NCBI GenBank assembly: GCA_017311185.1
Contig: JAESUZ010002593.1
Span: 248,001 to 312,000, forward strand
DNA length: 64,000 bases
From: Proteles cristata cristata
Taxonomy: Eukaryota; Chordata; Mammalia; Carnivora; Hyaenidae
Direction of reading: 5' to 3'
Shown here piece after piece: positions 44,001 through 47,448 of the stretch. The notes beneath the pieces are model-generated. The model searched no databases, had not been told where the DNA came from, and saw only the letters and a program-made list of their open reading frames with translations. The position numbers were made by a program, and so were the translations under genes. The stretch's first letter is position 1. Every line of letters starts with the position of its first letter.

Positions 44001-47000
44001 TTTAAAAAAAAAAATCAAATACAGCATTTCATGACACTTAAAACTTATATGAAATTCACATATCAGTGTCCATGAATAAAGTTTTATAGAACACAGTCCT
44101 ACTCTTTCATTTACACATTCTCTGCATTCACACTGACTAGAACCCAGCCCTCCTGGTTCAATTATGCATCATCTACCTTCATTCACATCACAAGGGCAGA
44201 ACTGTGGTATCAAGAGACCCACCCTACCGCCTGCAGAGCCTAAATTACGCATAATCTGACCCATCACAGAAAAAGGTTGCCAACCTCTATCCCAAAGCAT
44301 GAACCGGATTCACATCTCTGTCTGGTTTAAGATGACCAGTGGAATTTCTAGCTCAACCTAAATGGTGCCCAGGGTTCCAGTGATCACTCCACACTGTCAT
44401 CTTCCACACTCTTCAGTCATCCAGGAAACTTCTGCGATCCCTGAATTTTTTGCCTGGTCCTTAAAACCAAGGTGAGACCCAGCTCAGGGCCTTGGTATTT
44501 CTTATTTCTTCTGCTTAGAACACTCTTCCTCTAACCTTATGTCTGCCTACAACTCATTCAAATAACTCACTTCTAAATTTGCTAATCCAGACAGGCAGTC
44601 CCTCCCCCTCTAGCTTAACGCAGTTCCGGGCCTCATCCCCATCACTATTTGAACATTATCCTATTTTTATCCAAAAAGCAGTTATAATGGGGAGCTTAGG
44701 GGCTCAGCTGGTTAAACATCTGACCTCGGCTCAGGTCACGACCGAATGTTTTATGGGTTTGAGCCCGGGGTCGAGCTCTGTGCTGACAGTGTAGAGCCTG
44801 TTTGGAATTCTGTCTGTCCCTCTCTCTGCCCCTCCCAACTCACATGCTTGCTCTCTTTCTCTCTCAAGAAAAAGAGAACTAAACATTTAAAACCAAACAG
44901 CACTTATCAGAGCGGAAAGCAATGTTATATACCTAATGCATGACTCGGGCCTGCCTTCGTCTACTCGAACACTACCCCTTGCAAACAAATTCTGATGCGT
45001 TCATGGCTTCATTCCGAGCACCCAGGACAGCGCCAGAGCCAAAGTAGGTATTCGGTCAGTATCTGTAACCTTCAGTCATGCAGACTCTCAGACAAACATG
45101 GTACAACTTAAGACATGACAAAACACTGGGCGCCTTGGTGGCTCGGTCGGTTGAGAGCTTGGCTCAGGTCAGGATCTCACCATCCCTGAGCTCGAGCCCC
45201 ACCCCAGGTAAGGGGCTGTCTGTCTCTCTGCCCTTCGCTCACTCACGCCCTCTCTCAAAAAAAACAAAAACAAAATAAACAAAACAAAAATAAGAACATA
45301 ACAAAACATCTTCAAATGTGACTAAACATCCGTAGTGCGGCACAGGACTAGAGATAAAGGACTGTGGGGCTCTTGCAGCAATAGCGGTAACGTAGAGAGT
45401 TCCGGCTTCCGTGCTGGACACAACCCAAGTCCCATTCTCAGGGGCCCAGCGCCTCGCCTCACAGGCCCCCAGTCCTGTTCGCACTTGCAGTGGCGCCGCT
45501 GCCTTCACGCCGTGCTGCGCAGTGTGTGTCCCCTCAGGCCACTGGAAGGCAGAGGCAAAGGATCCCCTTCCGAAGGCTACTGCAAACTGGACAAGTGCGG
45601 TAGTTCCCACTTGGGATGCAACCTTCACTTCTCGTAAAATACAAATAAAAACGTTTCCTATCTTACAGTGCTGCTGTGAGTAGTAAATAAACCCTTGGGC
45701 ACGAAGTGCTTAACACAGTGCCTGACAGGCTGTAAAGAGAAAAGGACGAGTAATCTAAGGTCAGCCATCCTGTTCCTGCCTCCATGAACCCACAGAGCCC
45801 AGCAAAGTGCACATACTGAGGTCAAAACAAAAGCTGACTGAAGAGAATCAAACTAAACCTAAGACTCAAGATTCCCAGGGAACTGATTAGATGACTCAGT
45901 CACCCGACACAATGGCACTCAAGGCTTGCAAAGGTTCCAGCTTTCGGGGAACAGGAGAGAAAGAGCTTTTAAAATATGCCTTTTGGGTAATGGGAGAGGG
46001 GCACTGAGGGGGGCCTGCTGGGACGAGCACTGGGGCGATGGGGGAGGGGAACCGGGGGGGTCCTGCTGGGACGGGCACTGGGCTTCCGTGCAAGTGACGA
46101 ATCCCTGAGTTCGACTCCCGAAACCAATGCTGCACAGTAAGTTAACTCAAACATTTTTTAAAAATAAAGAATTCAACAATGAAAAAAATAAAAATAAAAT
46201 AAAATATGCCCTTCATCCATTTACTGAGACGCTGTAATGGGCGAGGCCGTTCTGTGTGCCCATCAGGCTCAGGTGTATTTCCTTAGGACCCGACTGCAAA
46301 GGACCCACTTCTCAAGCAGCCCCGCCACGGAAGGCCGTGCAGCAGTACATCACACTCGCCAGGCACCAAAAACGATAGTAATAACTTAACCTTGTATTAC
46401 GTCATTGCCACAAAAGACGTGCATTCCTATCGAAATTTCTCCCAAAAAGATGCTTCAAATTTGCCTCAAGAGCTTCACGGGGAGAAAAAGGTTTAATAAA
46501 TACGGCTTACGGTTTTAGCAGCAACATCTGCAGCCTTTAAAGAAGAATCCCAAGAGCGCAGAGGTGCTCTACGCTGCTCAGGTGCACCGGGCAGGCCTTG
46601 GGGGCTGGGGGGCGCGGGGAGTCAGCGTGGCTCTCTAACGGGGGGCGCGAGCGGGCAGAGGGGGCCTCCCAAGGTCAGGAGCCACCGGGCTGGGGAGGGA
46701 GTGGGAACAACCAGGCTCTGAGGGAGGGAGGACGGGCTGCAAGGGTGAGCCGGGAGGAGGAGGGGAAGGGGGAGCTGGGCTGGGGGAAGGGGAGGAAGGG
46801 ACCGCTGGGCTGGGGGAAGGAGGGCAAAGCCAGGCTGGGGAGGGGAGGGGGAAGGGGGAGCCGGGCTGGGGGGCGGGGAGGAAGGGACCGCTGGGCTGGG
46901 GGAAGGGAGGGGGCAAGAGCCAGGCTGAGGCAGGAGGGGAAGCCGGGATGCTAAAGAGGGGAGAGAAGGGGACAGCCGCGCTGGGGGGCGGGGAGAGGAA

Positions 47001-47448
47001 GAGGGTCAGGCTTGGGGAGAGGCGCCGGGCTCTCTGGGAATTGCGGGAAAGAGGGGGGCGCCGGGCGGCTCTGGGGAGGGAAGGGAGGGGGAGAAGACCG
47101 GGCTGGGAGGTGCGGGGCAAGGGGACCACCGGGCTCGGGGAGGCGGAGGGGAGGGGGCGGGCGGGCTCCGGCGCGCCCCGCGGACGCAGGCCAGGCGGCC
47201 CACGACCCCGGCCGGGCCTGGGGCGCCCAGGGGCGGCGGCCCAGAGCGCGAGGCCGTACCGAGTTGGAGAAGACGACGCCGGCGTCGAGCGCTGCGCCCG
47301 GAGGGAGCATCTGGTTGCCGTCGTCCGAAAGTCGTCGACCAGGGCCGCCGCACGTCGGCGGCTGGTCCCAGGGCTCCGACAGCAGCCCGAAGTAATTCTG
47401 CGTGGTGCTGAAGGGAAGGCCTTCCGCACGTCAGGCCCCTCCCGCCAT
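1790..47448 (-). CDS. DYNC2H1: DYNC2H1, cytoplasmic dynein-2 heavy chain, 5' third of gene (exons 1-26, joined)
   Basis: Heavy chain of dynein-2, the minus-end motor that returns intraflagellar-transport trains from the ciliary tip to the base. It works with DYNC2LI1 and the WDR34/WDR60 intermediate chains. The translated exons match mammalian DYNC2H1 closely from my knowledge of the family, for example [46 protein letters not shown] and [18 protein letters not shown]. Exons 2-26 have AG/GT borders and phases that join without a break. Numbering agrees with human: Arg587 in exon 12 and Ile1240 in exon 25 fall at residues I recall as substituted in human skeletal ciliopathy. The window covers about 1375 of roughly 4300 residues: the DHC_N1 tail, which binds the accessory chains, and the beginning of the DHC_N2 linker. 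There is no P-loop, because AAA1 starts near residue 1650. Exon 1 is frame-disrupted. In the family, defects cause short-rib thoracic dysplasia. Confidence 0.97.
2896..3114 (-). mobile_element. CAN SINE
   Basis: tRNA-related head at the right, poly(T) at the left. TATTGGTTT at 2885-2893 and 3117-3125. Intron 25. Confidence 0.92.
3398..3568 (-). CDS. DYNC2H1: DYNC2H1 exon 25
   Basis: 57 codons, residues about 1192-1248, [20 protein letters not shown] to AKASDLK. Donor gtaagc. The [11 protein letters not shown] motif is typical of the dynein heavy-chain linker; Ile1240 is within DTIVAK. Confidence 0.97.
4022..4239 (+). mobile_element. CAN SINE, young
   Basis: Perfect duplication AAAAATCAGAAGCTACA at 4005-4021 and 4240-4256. 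Body has A box (TGGCTTAGTCGG) and B box (GGTTCGAGCC). Intron 24, antisense to the gene. Confidence 0.95.
4345..4459 (-). CDS. DYNC2H1: DYNC2H1 exon 24
   Basis: 115 nt, residues about 1153-1191, [20 protein letters not shown] to EVDKYK. Acceptor ttacag, donor gtaaga. Only 89 bp of intron to exon 23. Early part of the DHC_N2 linker. Confidence 0.95.
4549..4704 (-). CDS. DYNC2H1: DYNC2H1 exon 23
   Basis: 156 nt, residues about 1101-1153, [20 protein letters not shown] to CEDWITF plus CG of Arg. The donor gtttga is weak, lacking the usual A at +3. Confidence 0.94.
5455..5675 (+). mobile_element. CAN SINE
   Basis: AAACTGCAAAAGTTCAT / AAACTGCACAAGTTCAT flank it (one mismatch). Intron 22. Confidence 0.93.
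5869..6074 (-). CDS. DYNC2H1: DYNC2H1 exon 22
   Basis: 206 nt, residues about 1033-1101, [20 protein letters not shown] to LEVIRKKL plus GT of a Val codon. The donor must be the second GT (gtatgt), because only that restores phase with exon 23. Confidence 0.95.
6758..6907 (-). CDS. DYNC2H1: DYNC2H1 exon 21
   Basis: 50 codons, residues about 983-1032, [20 protein letters not shown] to HQLMIKDQ. Donor gtaaga. Coiled-coil-prone helix before the linker. Confidence 0.96.
6985..7183 (+). mobile_element. CAN SINE (left of a tandem pair)
   Basis: Older copy with a tail of about 23 A. The pair shares one duplication, AAAAGATTCCATT (from 6966) and AAAAGATTCTATT (from about 7381), so one SINE went into the other's tail. 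Intron 20. Confidence 0.88.
7190..7380 (+). mobile_element. CAN SINE (right of a tandem pair)
   Basis: Begins GGGGCCTCAGTGGCTCAG; the head lacks part of the usual start. An internal CTTCAGGTGAGC duplication occurs at about 7270-7303. Confidence 0.85.
7505..8155. other. Intronic CpG-rich island (intron 20)
   Basis: About 650 bp with very high GC and frequent CpG, including (CCG)n runs near 7933, sharply bounded by AT-rich intron. No DYNC2H1 exon, no repeat I recognise, no poly(A) tail and no flanking duplication I can see. Both strands have open frames rich in Arg/Pro/Gly, which GC-rich DNA gives by chance. Candidate alternative promoter, orphan CpG island or GC-rich insertion; function unknown. 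Confidence 0.6.
8156..8914. other. Intron 20 remainder, right of the CpG-rich block
   Basis: GC falls back to intron level. A GGGGTGGGGGTGGGTGTGTG tract lies near 8586. No coding or repeat identified. Confidence 0.6.
8915..9042 (-). CDS. DYNC2H1: DYNC2H1 exon 20
   Basis: 128 nt, residues about 940-982, [20 protein letters not shown] to LQQQKPE. Donor gtgaga. Confidence 0.96.
9542..9757 (-). mobile_element. CAN SINE, young
   Basis: Perfect 15-bp duplication CTAAAGTTATCATTT at 9527-9541 and 9758-9772. Same subfamily as 4022. Intron 19, 130 bp from exon 19. Confidence 0.95.
9901..10016 (-). CDS. DYNC2H1: DYNC2H1 exon 19
   Basis: 116 nt, residues about 901-940, [20 protein letters not shown] to LSLKKSIQ. 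Acceptor tttcag, donor gtaaga. Confidence 0.96.
10440..10900 (+). mobile_element. Probable ancient L1 fragment
   Basis: GATGCCACTTCATACCTATC and, further on, a diverged ATATCCATACAATTAAAGAA resemble very old L1 3' ORF2 text. Heavily mutated; intron 18. Low confidence in the exact limits. Confidence 0.4.
11022..11246 (-). mobile_element. CAN SINE
   Basis: Reverse-oriented, moderately diverged. ACAATA(A/T)CC at both sides. Intron 18. Confidence 0.9.
11447..11664 (+). mobile_element. CAN SINE, young subfamily
   Basis: TTTCACTTAGGTC and CTGACTGCCAGCTC markers; long poly(A). Intron 18. Confidence 0.93.
11818..12291 (+). mobile_element. CAN SINE interrupted by another SINE
   Basis: The body is 11818-12035 and the tail remainder lies after 12286. 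ATGAAGTTTTA at 11807-11817 and 12292-12302 brackets both elements. Confidence 0.88.
12036..12270 (+). mobile_element. CAN SINE nested in the previous SINE's tail
   Basis: Perfect 15-bp duplication AAAAAATTTGTTAAA at 12021-12035 and 12271-12285, made of the older element's tail. Confidence 0.92.
12372..12597 (+). mobile_element. CAN SINE, young
   Basis: Perfect 17-bp duplication AAAGACAGATTATTTTA at 12355-12371 and 12598-12614. Inserted exactly at the head of an older SINE. Confidence 0.95.
12615..12690 (+). mobile_element. Truncated older CAN SINE head
   Basis: GGGGTGCCTGGGAGGCTCAG, then decays. Lies directly after the right duplication of the younger SINE. Confidence 0.6.
12918..13100 (+). 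mobile_element. Older CAN SINE
   Basis: GGTTGAGCATCTGACTCTTG and TTTTGGCTCAGGTCACAATC mark the older subtype. Intron 18. Confidence 0.85.
13101..13870. other. Intron 18 stretch, nothing identified
   Basis: AT-rich and TC-rich; small direct repeats such as CTTAATTCAGTTA at about 13350-13385. Possibly degraded L2, not supportable. Confidence 0.5.
13871..14063 (-). mobile_element. CAN SINE
   Basis: Reverse-oriented, ends ...CCACCTAGGTGCCCC. Inserted at the edge of a MIR. Confidence 0.88.
14064..14200 (-). mobile_element. MIR SINE, antisense
   Basis: AGCTGAGGAAATTGAGGCTCA, then CCCAGAGCCCACTCTCTTAACC is the reversed MIR core. Its left end was hit by the minus SINE at 13871-14063. Intron 18. 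Confidence 0.65.
14880..15007 (-). CDS. DYNC2H1: DYNC2H1 exon 18
   Basis: 128 nt, residues about 859-901, [20 protein letters not shown] to GKEVERLP plus two bases of Ser. Donor gtatga. Confidence 0.96.
15826..16054 (-). CDS. DYNC2H1: DYNC2H1 exon 17
   Basis: 229 nt, residues about 782-858, [20 protein letters not shown], then [20 protein letters not shown] and [13 protein letters not shown]. Acceptor tttcag, donor gtacgg. Strongly conserved tail segment. Confidence 0.97.
16138..16277 (-). CDS. DYNC2H1: DYNC2H1 exon 16
   Basis: 140 nt, residues about 736-782, [20 protein letters not shown] to INIDLTY plus two bases of Lys. Donor gtaagg. Confidence 0.96.
16800..17012 (+). mobile_element. Older CAN SINE (tandem pair, left)
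   Basis: TAAGAACTG before it (from 16790) recurs after the second SINE (from 17262), so the two form a composite insertion. Intron 15. Confidence 0.85.
17032..17256 (+). mobile_element. CAN SINE (tandem pair, right)
   Basis: Starts GGGGTGCCTGAGTGGCTCAG, ends in (TC)n and an A-rich tail. Confidence 0.88.
17596..17817 (-). mobile_element. CAN SINE, young subfamily
   Basis: GCAAACTT at 17588-17595 and 17818-17825. Intron 15, 190 bp left of exon 15. Confidence 0.93.
18011..18109 (-). CDS. DYNC2H1: DYNC2H1 exon 15
   Basis: 33 codons, residues about 703-735, [20 protein letters not shown] to GVEAQ. Donor gtaagt. Unusually GC-rich for this gene (many CpG in third positions), unlike the AT-rich exons either side. 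Confidence 0.95.
18635..18787 (-). CDS. DYNC2H1: DYNC2H1 exon 14
   Basis: 51 codons, residues about 652-702, [20 protein letters not shown] to HTTFCEK. Donor gtaacc. Confidence 0.96.
18788..19811. other. Intron 13, left part, CpG-containing
   Basis: 19350-19640 is C-rich on plus (runs of C up to 8) with scattered CpG; not as dense as the islands at 7.5 and 47.5 kb. Frames of 60-130 codons have no resemblance to a known protein. Confidence 0.5.
19029..19060. repeat. (GC)n(AC)n microsatellite
   Basis: GCGCGCGC passing into about ten AC units, intron 13. Confidence 0.9.
19827..20066 (+). mobile_element. CAN SINE, young
   Basis: Perfect 15-bp duplication AAAGTGCCTTTCTGG at 19812-19826 and 20067-20081. 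Expanded (TC)n of about 16 units at 20000-20031. Confidence 0.95.
20253..20948 (-). mobile_element. LINE-1, 5'-truncated, antisense to plus
   Basis: Reads as the reverse complement of the L1 3' end: poly(T)-rich start, 3' UTR, then ORF2 end, stopping near the ORF2 zinc-knuckle region. Flanked by a perfect 15-bp duplication TCCTCATGACTTTCT (20238-20252 and 20949-20963). In intron 13, on the same strand as DYNC2H1. Confidence 0.92.
20964..22371. other. Intron 13, right part, nothing identified
   Basis: Moderate GC at 21000-21330 and 21780-22280, AT-rich between. No exon, no recognised repeat. Confidence 0.5.
22372..22483 (+). mobile_element. 5'-truncated CAN SINE
   Basis: Lacks the tRNA-like head with the A box; starts about 60 bp into the unit. 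Its tail holds the next SINE. Confidence 0.8.
22495..22704 (-). mobile_element. CAN SINE inserted in the tail of the previous one
   Basis: AAACTTTAAAA at 22484-22494 and 22705-22715. Head-to-tail opposite orientation, so the pair can form a hairpin. Confidence 0.88.
22993..23088 (-). CDS. DYNC2H1: DYNC2H1 exon 13
   Basis: 32 codons, residues about 620-651, [20 protein letters not shown] to FEQIIK. Acceptor ttgtag, donor gtaaat. Lies between the two largest introns of the window (12 and 13). Confidence 0.96.
23594..24040 (-). mobile_element. Old L1 3' UTR, antisense, split by a SINE
   Basis: The left part (23594-23758) reverses the L1 end (CAACACCCAGTGCCCATCACC). The right part (23945-24040) continues with the next 3' UTR segment (TTAAATTACATGAACGAAATC). 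The plus SINE at 23759-23944 lies inside it. Confidence 0.7.
23759..23944 (+). mobile_element. CAN SINE inside an old L1 3' UTR
   Basis: Starts GGGCACCTGGCTGGCTCAG; moderately diverged. Intron 12. Confidence 0.85.
24225..24655 (+). mobile_element. L2 LINE 3' end
   Basis: Text in L2 order: CCCAGTGACTCCCCAGTAC, then AGAATAAAATCCCCATC, ending with an AACAGTGTCTAGCA...AAGGCACTCGATAATTATTTG tail motif. Intron 12. Confidence 0.65.
24915..26320 (+). mobile_element. LINE-1, 5'-truncated, with its own poly(A)
   Basis: Covers the ORF2 C-terminal third (from the segment before [10 protein letters not shown]), the CX3C-type knuckle ([17 protein letters not shown]) and a full 3' UTR ending in poly(A) 26304-26320. 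ORF2 is broken by frameshifts and stops, as at about 25360. No duplication flanks the L1 itself; the matching duplication lies after the next segment (26819-26830). Confidence 0.93.
26321..26818 (+). mobile_element. Probable L1 3'-transduced segment with second poly(A)
   Basis: It starts with about 40 bp of the end of an antisense CAN SINE whose other half is not on the L1's left flank. About 440 bp of AT-rich single-copy-looking DNA follows, then an AATAAA (about 26774) and a second poly(A) 26804-26818. ATGCTGTATTTG at 24903-24914 and 26819-26830 brackets the L1 and this segment together. Confidence 0.7.
27316..27530 (-). mobile_element. CAN SINE
   Basis: Reverse-oriented, diverged, with a small AGAATC duplication near 27395. 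Intron 12. Confidence 0.88.
27585..27735 (+). mobile_element. MIR SINE
   Basis: GACTTTGGAGCC, ATCAAATCCCAGCT and AACTTACTAGCCAC are the MIR core, followed by a degraded 3' part. Directly left of MER20. Confidence 0.65.
27795..27985 (+). mobile_element. MER20 (hAT-Charlie) fossil
   Basis: CATCTGGCAAC, GGTGCTACTGGCA, GGGATGCTACCCAACA and CACAAAATGCCAACAGAGC follow the MER20 order. Intron 12. Confidence 0.75.
28461..28679 (+). mobile_element. CAN SINE, young
   Basis: Perfect 17-bp duplication AAAAAGGCAAATGTGAG at 28444-28460 and 28680-28696. Intron 12. Confidence 0.95.
28697..28912 (+). mobile_element. Older CAN SINE, adjoining
   Basis: Head GCAGCTAGGGGGCTCGG is diverged; the younger SINE inserted at its 5' edge. 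Confidence 0.85.
29353..29548 (-). CDS. DYNC2H1: DYNC2H1 exon 12
   Basis: 196 nt, residues about 554-619, [20 protein letters not shown] to KQAIILKQ. Donor gtatga. Contains the conserved [13 protein letters not shown] helix with Arg587, a position I recall as substituted in human ciliopathy. Confidence 0.97.
29871..30098 (+). mobile_element. CAN SINE
   Basis: AGAGAAAAGGTC (29858-29869) and AGAGATAAGGTC after it, one mismatch. Intron 11. Confidence 0.88.
30291..30525 (-). mobile_element. CAN SINE with internal duplication
   Basis: CCTGTGTGTTTCTTTTT at 30273-30289 and 30526-30542. The 15-bp unit GTCGGACGCTTAAC(C/T) is doubled at 30475-30504. Intron 11. Confidence 0.93.
30806..31037 (+). mobile_element. 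CAN SINE
   Basis: AAAAGTAGATACTTT at 30791-30805 and AAAAGTAGACACTTT at 31038-31052. Confidence 0.9.
31053..32296. other. Intron 11, SINE-free stretch
   Basis: AT-rich, no recognised mobile element; with 32473-33612 (intron 10) it forms a block of about 2.5 kb without recognised repeats. Confidence 0.55.
32297..32472 (-). CDS. DYNC2H1: DYNC2H1 exon 11
   Basis: 176 nt, residues about 496-554, [20 protein letters not shown] to SDSRSGL plus two bases of a Cys codon. Donor gtaagt. Confidence 0.96.
32473..33612. other. Intron 10, nothing identified
   Basis: Complete intron of 1140 bp, AT-rich, no repeat recognised. Confidence 0.6.
33613..33737 (-). CDS. DYNC2H1: DYNC2H1 exon 10
   Basis: 125 nt, residues about 454-495, [20 protein letters not shown] to VRQLELK. 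Acceptor tttacag, donor gtatta. Confidence 0.96.
33885..34136 (-). mobile_element. Older CAN SINE with GT/GC-rich duplications
   Basis: Two or three copies of GTGTGTGCGCGCAGGGGAGG in 33909-33990, then a normal reverse body. Intron 9. Confidence 0.8.
34185..34276 (-). mobile_element. Short old CAN SINE head
   Basis: ATGGGGCTTGATCTCAGCAA to GCCATCCAGGCGCCCC, an old subtype without the TC-rich part. Confidence 0.75.
34505..34690 (+). mobile_element. CAN SINE
   Basis: Starts GGGCACCTGGGTGGCTCAGC. Intron 9, ends 160 bp before exon 9. Confidence 0.87.
34848..34959 (-). CDS. DYNC2H1: DYNC2H1 exon 9
   Basis: 112 nt, residues about 417-454, [20 protein letters not shown] to LVDSTK. Donor gtaaaa. 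The intron to exon 8 is 104 bp. Confidence 0.95.
35064..35177 (-). CDS. DYNC2H1: DYNC2H1 exon 8
   Basis: 38 codons, residues about 379-416, [20 protein letters not shown] to QDSPQQ. Donor gtaata. Only 98 bp of intron separates it from exon 7. Confidence 0.96.
35276..35410 (-). CDS. DYNC2H1: DYNC2H1 exon 7
   Basis: 45 codons, residues about 334-378, [20 protein letters not shown] to NPYTE. The donor reads gttgaa, weaker than the others in this gene. Confidence 0.96.
35411..36199. other. Intron 6 part, nothing identified
   Basis: AT-rich, then average GC from about 35810. No element recognised. Confidence 0.55.
36200..36365 (+). mobile_element. CAN SINE, 3' end missing
   Basis: Head and body normal; lost after the TC-rich part (no A tail). 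Intron 6. Confidence 0.82.
36583..36815 (-). CDS. DYNC2H1: DYNC2H1 exon 6
   Basis: 233 nt, residues about 256-333, starting [20 protein letters not shown] and ending LGKRLEE. Donor gtatct. DHC_N1 tail; a Trp-rich segment ([27 protein letters not shown]). Confidence 0.97.
37063..37273 (+). mobile_element. CAN SINE
   Basis: AAATACAT(C/A)TCATTT at 37048-37062 and about 37275-37287. Intron 5. Confidence 0.9.
37484..37704 (+). mobile_element. CAN SINE, young
   Basis: Perfect 18-bp duplication AAAGAGTATATGCATCTT at 37466-37483 and 37705-37722. Intron 5. Confidence 0.96.
37748..37957 (-). mobile_element. CAN SINE
   Basis: AAACCAATATATTTT at 37733-37747 and AAACCAATACATTTT at 37958-37972. Opposite to the SINE 43 bp to its left. 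Intron 5. Confidence 0.93.
38268..38412 (-). CDS. DYNC2H1: DYNC2H1 exon 5
   Basis: 145 nt, residues about 208-256, [20 protein letters not shown] and then [20 protein letters not shown]. Donor gtactg. Ends with one base of a split Gly codon. Confidence 0.96.
38413..39395. other. Intron 4, no recognised feature
   Basis: Complete intron of 983 bp. 38650-38830 has average GC and could be a degraded element. Otherwise AT-rich. Confidence 0.55.
39396..39514 (-). CDS. DYNC2H1: DYNC2H1 exon 4
   Basis: 119 nt, residues about 168-207, [20 protein letters not shown]. Acceptor tttttag, donor gtacgt. Near the start of the DHC_N1 domain. Confidence 0.96.
39515..41086. other. Intron 3, no recognised feature
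   Basis: Complete intron of 1572 bp free of SINEs; part of the 3.9 kb SINE-free block 37.97-41.82 kb. Confidence 0.6.
41087..41222 (-). CDS. DYNC2H1: DYNC2H1 exon 3
   Basis: 136 nt, residues about 123-168, beginning [20 protein letters not shown] and ending in the first base of a Gly codon. Donor gtatat. The acidic [10 protein letters not shown] motif is conserved in dynein-2 tails. Confidence 0.96.
41633..41803 (-). CDS. DYNC2H1: DYNC2H1 exon 2
   Basis: 57 codons, residues about 66-122, beginning [20 protein letters not shown]. Acceptor cctag, donor gtaagt, phase 0 on both sides. N-terminal tail. Confidence 0.96.
41825..42030 (-). mobile_element. CAN SINE next to exon 2 acceptor
   Basis: Starts only about 22 bp from the exon 2 acceptor (41804), so the polypyrimidine and branch-point area of intron 1 borders the SINE tail. 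Confidence 0.9.
42209..42309 (+). mobile_element. CAN SINE with internal deletion
   Basis: Only about 100 bp: head GGGGTGCCTGGATGGCTCAG joined directly to the TC-rich 3' part; the B box is missing. Perfect 17-bp duplication AAGAGTATCTGGGTTTT at 42192-42208 and 42310-42326. Confidence 0.92.
42861..43090 (+). mobile_element. CAN SINE
   Basis: Complete unit with A tail. Intron 1. Confidence 0.9.
43270..43483 (+). mobile_element. CAN SINE
   Basis: AAAATTCTATTGCT from 43257 and at 43484-43497. The head contains a GGAT-GGAT doubling. Confidence 0.9.
43925..44295 (+). mobile_element. hAT-like DNA transposon fossil
   Basis: ACAGCCCACAAGCTAAAGTAG, CAGTGTCCATGAATAAAGTTT, GCAGAGCCTAAAT and GAAAAAGGTTGCCAACC occur in the order of a common mammalian Charlie-type element. 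I cannot name the subfamily. Confidence 0.55.
44440..45075 (+). mobile_element. L2 LINE 3' end, split by a SINE
   Basis: CTCAGGGCCTTGGTATTTC, TAGAACACTCTTCCTC, then, right of the SINE at 44689-44892, AGCACCCAGGACAGCGCCAG...AGGTATTCGGTCAGTATCTG. Intron 1. Confidence 0.6.
44689..44892 (+). mobile_element. CAN SINE inside L2
   Basis: Starts GGGGAGCTTAGGGGCTCAGC; older and diverged. Confidence 0.85.
45127..45295 (+). mobile_element. CAN SINE, shortened
   Basis: ACATGACAAAACA (from 45113) and ACATAACAAAACA (45296-45308). Body shortened between A and B boxes; A-rich tail has CAAAA units. Confidence 0.85.
45309..45970. other. Intron 1 part, nothing identified
   Basis: Average to high GC at 45360-45600, no CpG island. 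Open frames of 90-129 codons on both strands overlap one another and match no family I know. Confidence 0.5.
45981..46200 (+). mobile_element. L1 3' UTR-derived short retroposed fragment
   Basis: Contains the L1 3' UTR end (ACGAGCACTGGGG, then the ATCCCTGAGTTCGAC and ACCAATGCTGCACA motifs) and an A-rich tail. AAAATATGCC repeats at 45971-45980 and 46201-46210. An internal imperfect duplication of about 55 bp, GAGGGGCACTG...GCTGGGACGAGCACTGGG, spans about 45994-46082. Confidence 0.7.
46590..47115. repeat. G-rich degenerate tandem repeat in intron 1
   Basis: The plus strand repeats variants of a unit of about 30-45 bp built from GCCGGGCTGGGGG(A)AGG and GAGGAAGGGACCGCTGGGCT. At least ten imperfect copies directly follow exon 1 in the gene's direction. 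Many GGG/GGGG runs make it a candidate quadruplex-forming tract on the template strand. Long open frames across it are products of the repeat. Confidence 0.7.
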
